Source of the DNA: Oscillospiraceae bacterium
GTDB taxonomy: Bacteria; Bacillota; Clostridia; Oscillospirales; Ruminococcaceae
Assembly (NCBI GenBank): GCA_900757485.1
Contig: CAAEOA010000086.1
Coordinates: 1-6,469 of the forward strand
Direction: 5' to 3'
DNA length: 6,469 nt
A model generated the notes under the pieces. The model was given only the letters and a program-made list of their open reading frames with translations, ran no database searches and was not told where the DNA came from. Shown here in pieces: positions 4,765-6,469 of this stretch. Position 1 is the first letter of the stretch. The number at the start of each line of letters is the position of its first letter. The translations under genes and the position numbers were made by a program.

Positions 4765-6469
4765 CTAATTTTGTTTTTTCTTTCGGGTATATACCAGTAC
4801 CATAAAGGAAACAGCCGCCAATGCAATCCCACCGATGGTAAACAGTAGGTTGCCTGCTTCACCGGTTCCCGGAATGAGCGTTTTCCGGTGGTTGATCACA
4901 GTCAGCGGTACCACAGCCGAAGCAGAGTCGCCGTCGGCTGTCATAGATACCGATTTGCCGTCTGCCGTTGCCAAAGCCGTCAGTGTTTTTGCCAGACAAA
5001 TCGGACAGATATCATCGGATTCTTCTGCCGTAATCACCACTTGAATAGCTTCCTTCAACAAACGATATCCGTTGTCGGTCGTGGTTTCGGTGATACTGTA
5101 TGCATCATCCTCCAAAGCTTTTACCACTACTTTCCCGTTATCGGTGGGCACAAACACGGTTGCATCCGCTTCATCAGCGGCATGACCGGTAACATAGTAA
5201 ACATTGTCGATCAACGTTGCCTGCACAAAATAGCCATCGGTATCGTTTTGTATCACAAAACTGACTTTTGAAAAATCCCCTTTGTTGTCAGCAAATTTCT
5301 TGGTCAGGTCAATGGCATAGGTATATACGTGGCAATCATCTTTCAAGGAGTCGTAATAGTCTGTATTGGTACGTTTCCAGGTGAGCACCACTTCGTTTGG
5401 ATTTCCGGTATCCCCGCATACAACGGTATCATCGCTGTTTATTTCTGCCGCATAAGTAATGCGCATGGTACGCCCTCCATAGCTGCTGTTGATTTCGGAA
5501 AGTCCTTCTTCTGTCATCGTAATGGTCATGGTGTGTTCCCCATAGGCAACGGTATATTTACCGGAAATTTCTTCCCATCCAGTGATTTTCTCGGTGCAAG
5601 CCTTATCCAGATACCATTCAACGAGTAGATCATTTTTGCGGTAAGTAAGCCCTTCCGAAAGGGTATCTGCAAAGATATATTCGGTCAGGTAGGAAGCAGC
5701 CGAAGTAATTTCCGGCAGTGTGGATACGATCTGATACTCCATAACATCGCCGGCGGAACCGGTTGCTGTCTGCGCATATCCGTCTGAAATATCATCGGTT
5801 TTGCCCTGATTCTTTCCAGTGTCTGCTTTCGATTCCCGCACTGTTTTTTCTAAATCCGGACTGCCGGTTGCGTTTTTGGGATACACTGTCACGTCATAGA
5901 TCCAGCGGGTACCCCCGTCTGCCGCATTGCTACCGTTAACCGCTGTCATTGGCAAAGATATCAGGAACGGCGCGACCGTTGTGGTGACATACTCCGGCAC
6001 TTTGGTTTCCACGACAAGATACAAACCCAAGTCAAGGTTGGTCGCTTCGGTATGACCGTAGCTGTCTGTTTCCTCCATTGCTGTGCCGCCGTTATTTTTC
6101 ACATATGTTTCCAGTGCGTTTTTGACACCGATCGGATCATCGGCAAGCGAATCGGTTACAGCCTTCATCAGCGTATCGGAAGTAAAATAGTACATCTGCT
6201 TTCCGTTTACCACAGCATCCGCTTCCGTTTCTCTGTCTGCAAAGCTCAAACCGATCGATCGGAGCATCGTTTCTTCGTTTCCCTCTGCCTCGAATCCAAA
6301 TAGATTTGATACGGTTCCTTTTTCCGAAAAGGTGGAAATCCCTGCTACTTTTTTGTAGGTGAATTCTACACCTTTCACCGCATACCCGTAAGAAGTATCT
6401 CCGTTTGGCAAGACTTTCGGCTTGTCCGGATTTCCTAATATATTGTTTACGCCCGTTTCATCATACACG
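4765..6469 (-). CDS. Pilus backbone (major) subunit, SpaA-type, LPxTG-like anchored; 5' end outside window
   Basis: This cell-wall-linked pilin would be polymerised by a class C sortase. About 567 residues are visible; the signal peptide lies beyond the right edge, and the GTG at 6466-6468 is probably an internal Val codon. Numbering from it, the N-terminal domain has GYAVKGVEFTYKKVAG (28-43) and an E-box-like LGLYLVVETKVPE (147-159). The pilin motif WIYDVTVYPK (189-198) supplies the lysine (198) used for polymerisation. A fimbrial D2-type isopeptide domain follows (about 239-380; GDVMEYQIVSTLPE). Then comes a CNA/SpaA-like domain (about 384-527) with LTKK, the E-box YSITETTTDNGY (457-468) and INHRK (525-529). 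The anchor is IPGTG (532-536), a variant of LPxTG, then a membrane segment (about 541-560) and the tail TRKKKQN. A CPIC motif (488-491) in the last domain is unusual. The adjacent sortase is broken, so assembly would need another sortase. Confidence 0.93.
   Translation of the reverse strand, partial: VYDETGVNNILGNPDKPKVLPNGDTSYGYAVKGVEFTYKKVAGISTFSEKGTVSNLFGFEAEGNEETMLRSIGLSFADRETEADAVVNGKQMYYFTSDTLMKAVTDSLADDPIGVKNALETYVKNNGGTAMEETDSYGHTEATNLDLGLYLVVETKVPEYVTTTVAPFLISLPMTAVNGSNAADGGTRWIYDVTVYPKNATGSPDLEKTVRESKADTGKNQGKTDDISDGYAQTATGSAGDVMEYQIVSTLPEITSAASYLTEYIFADTLSEGLTYRKNDLLVEWYLDKACTEKITGWEEISGKYTVAYGEHTMTITMTEEGLSEINSSYGGRTMRITYAAEINSDDTVVCGDTGNPNEVVLTWKRTNTDYYDSLKDDCHVYTYAIDLTKKFADNKGDFSKVSFVIQNDTDGYFVQATLIDNVYYVTGHAADEADATVFVPTDNGKVVVKALEDDAYSITETTTDNGYRLLKEAIQVVITAEESDDICPICLAKTLTALATADGKSVSMTADGDSASAVVPLTVINHRKTLIPGTGEAGNLLFTIGGIALAAVSFMVLVYTRKKKQN

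Noticed and set aside
1..6469. CRISPR array, tRNA, rRNA or complete insertion sequence
   Set aside because: No regularly spaced repeats, no tRNA-like cloverleaf or rRNA sequence, and no transposase with terminal inverted repeats could be seen.

Overview
The window looks like a chromosomal segment from a low-to-mid GC Gram-positive bacterium, probably a gut-type member of the Clostridia. The grounds are strong AGGAGG-type ribosome binding sites, an LPxTG-like anchored pilin with an adjacent class C sortase, a YfhO-family cell-envelope membrane protein, and rho-independent terminators. The genus cannot be fixed from the sequence alone.

Layout, left to right. Positions 1-84 hold the end of a preceding region, with a long-range hairpin (2-72). 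Positions 122-625 (+) encode an AT-rich small secreted protein of unknown function. It is followed by a terminator-like element (661-722) whose first arm can pair with either of two partners. A consensus -35 box (751-756) then precedes a two-gene operon on the + strand. The first gene is a GT2 polyprenyl-phosphate glycosyltransferase (839-1789). The second, overlapping it, is a YfhO-family multi-spanning membrane protein (1782-4141). The YfhO reading frame is broken at a run of seven A (2318-2324), and a -1 shift there restores a full 786-residue protein. The operon ends in a 23-bp perfect-stem terminator (4165-4222).

The right part is transcribed leftward. A pilus backbone subunit (4765 to beyond the right edge) carries the pilin motif WxxxVxVYPK, E-boxes and an IPGTG anchor. 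Twelve bases after it comes a class C sortase that is cut off at residue ~115, before all its catalytic residues, where the sequence switches to unrelated DNA. That unrelated DNA (about 4244-4407) reads on the + strand as a short protein-like fragment.

How the genes work together: the GT2/YfhO pair resembles the CsbB-YfhO type of envelope glycosylation, in which a lipid-linked sugar is made in the cytoplasm and transferred outside to a wall polymer. The third component, a GtcA-like flippase, is not in this window. The pilin and sortase would normally form a self-assembling pilus locus, but here the sortase is a remnant. Two surface systems side by side, each with a lesion (a homopolymer frameshift and a truncation), suggest either a phase-variable or decaying surface locus, or assembly artefacts. 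Nothing here is clearly a wholly new system. The frameshift site, the sortase breakpoint and the small secreted protein deserve the closest look.
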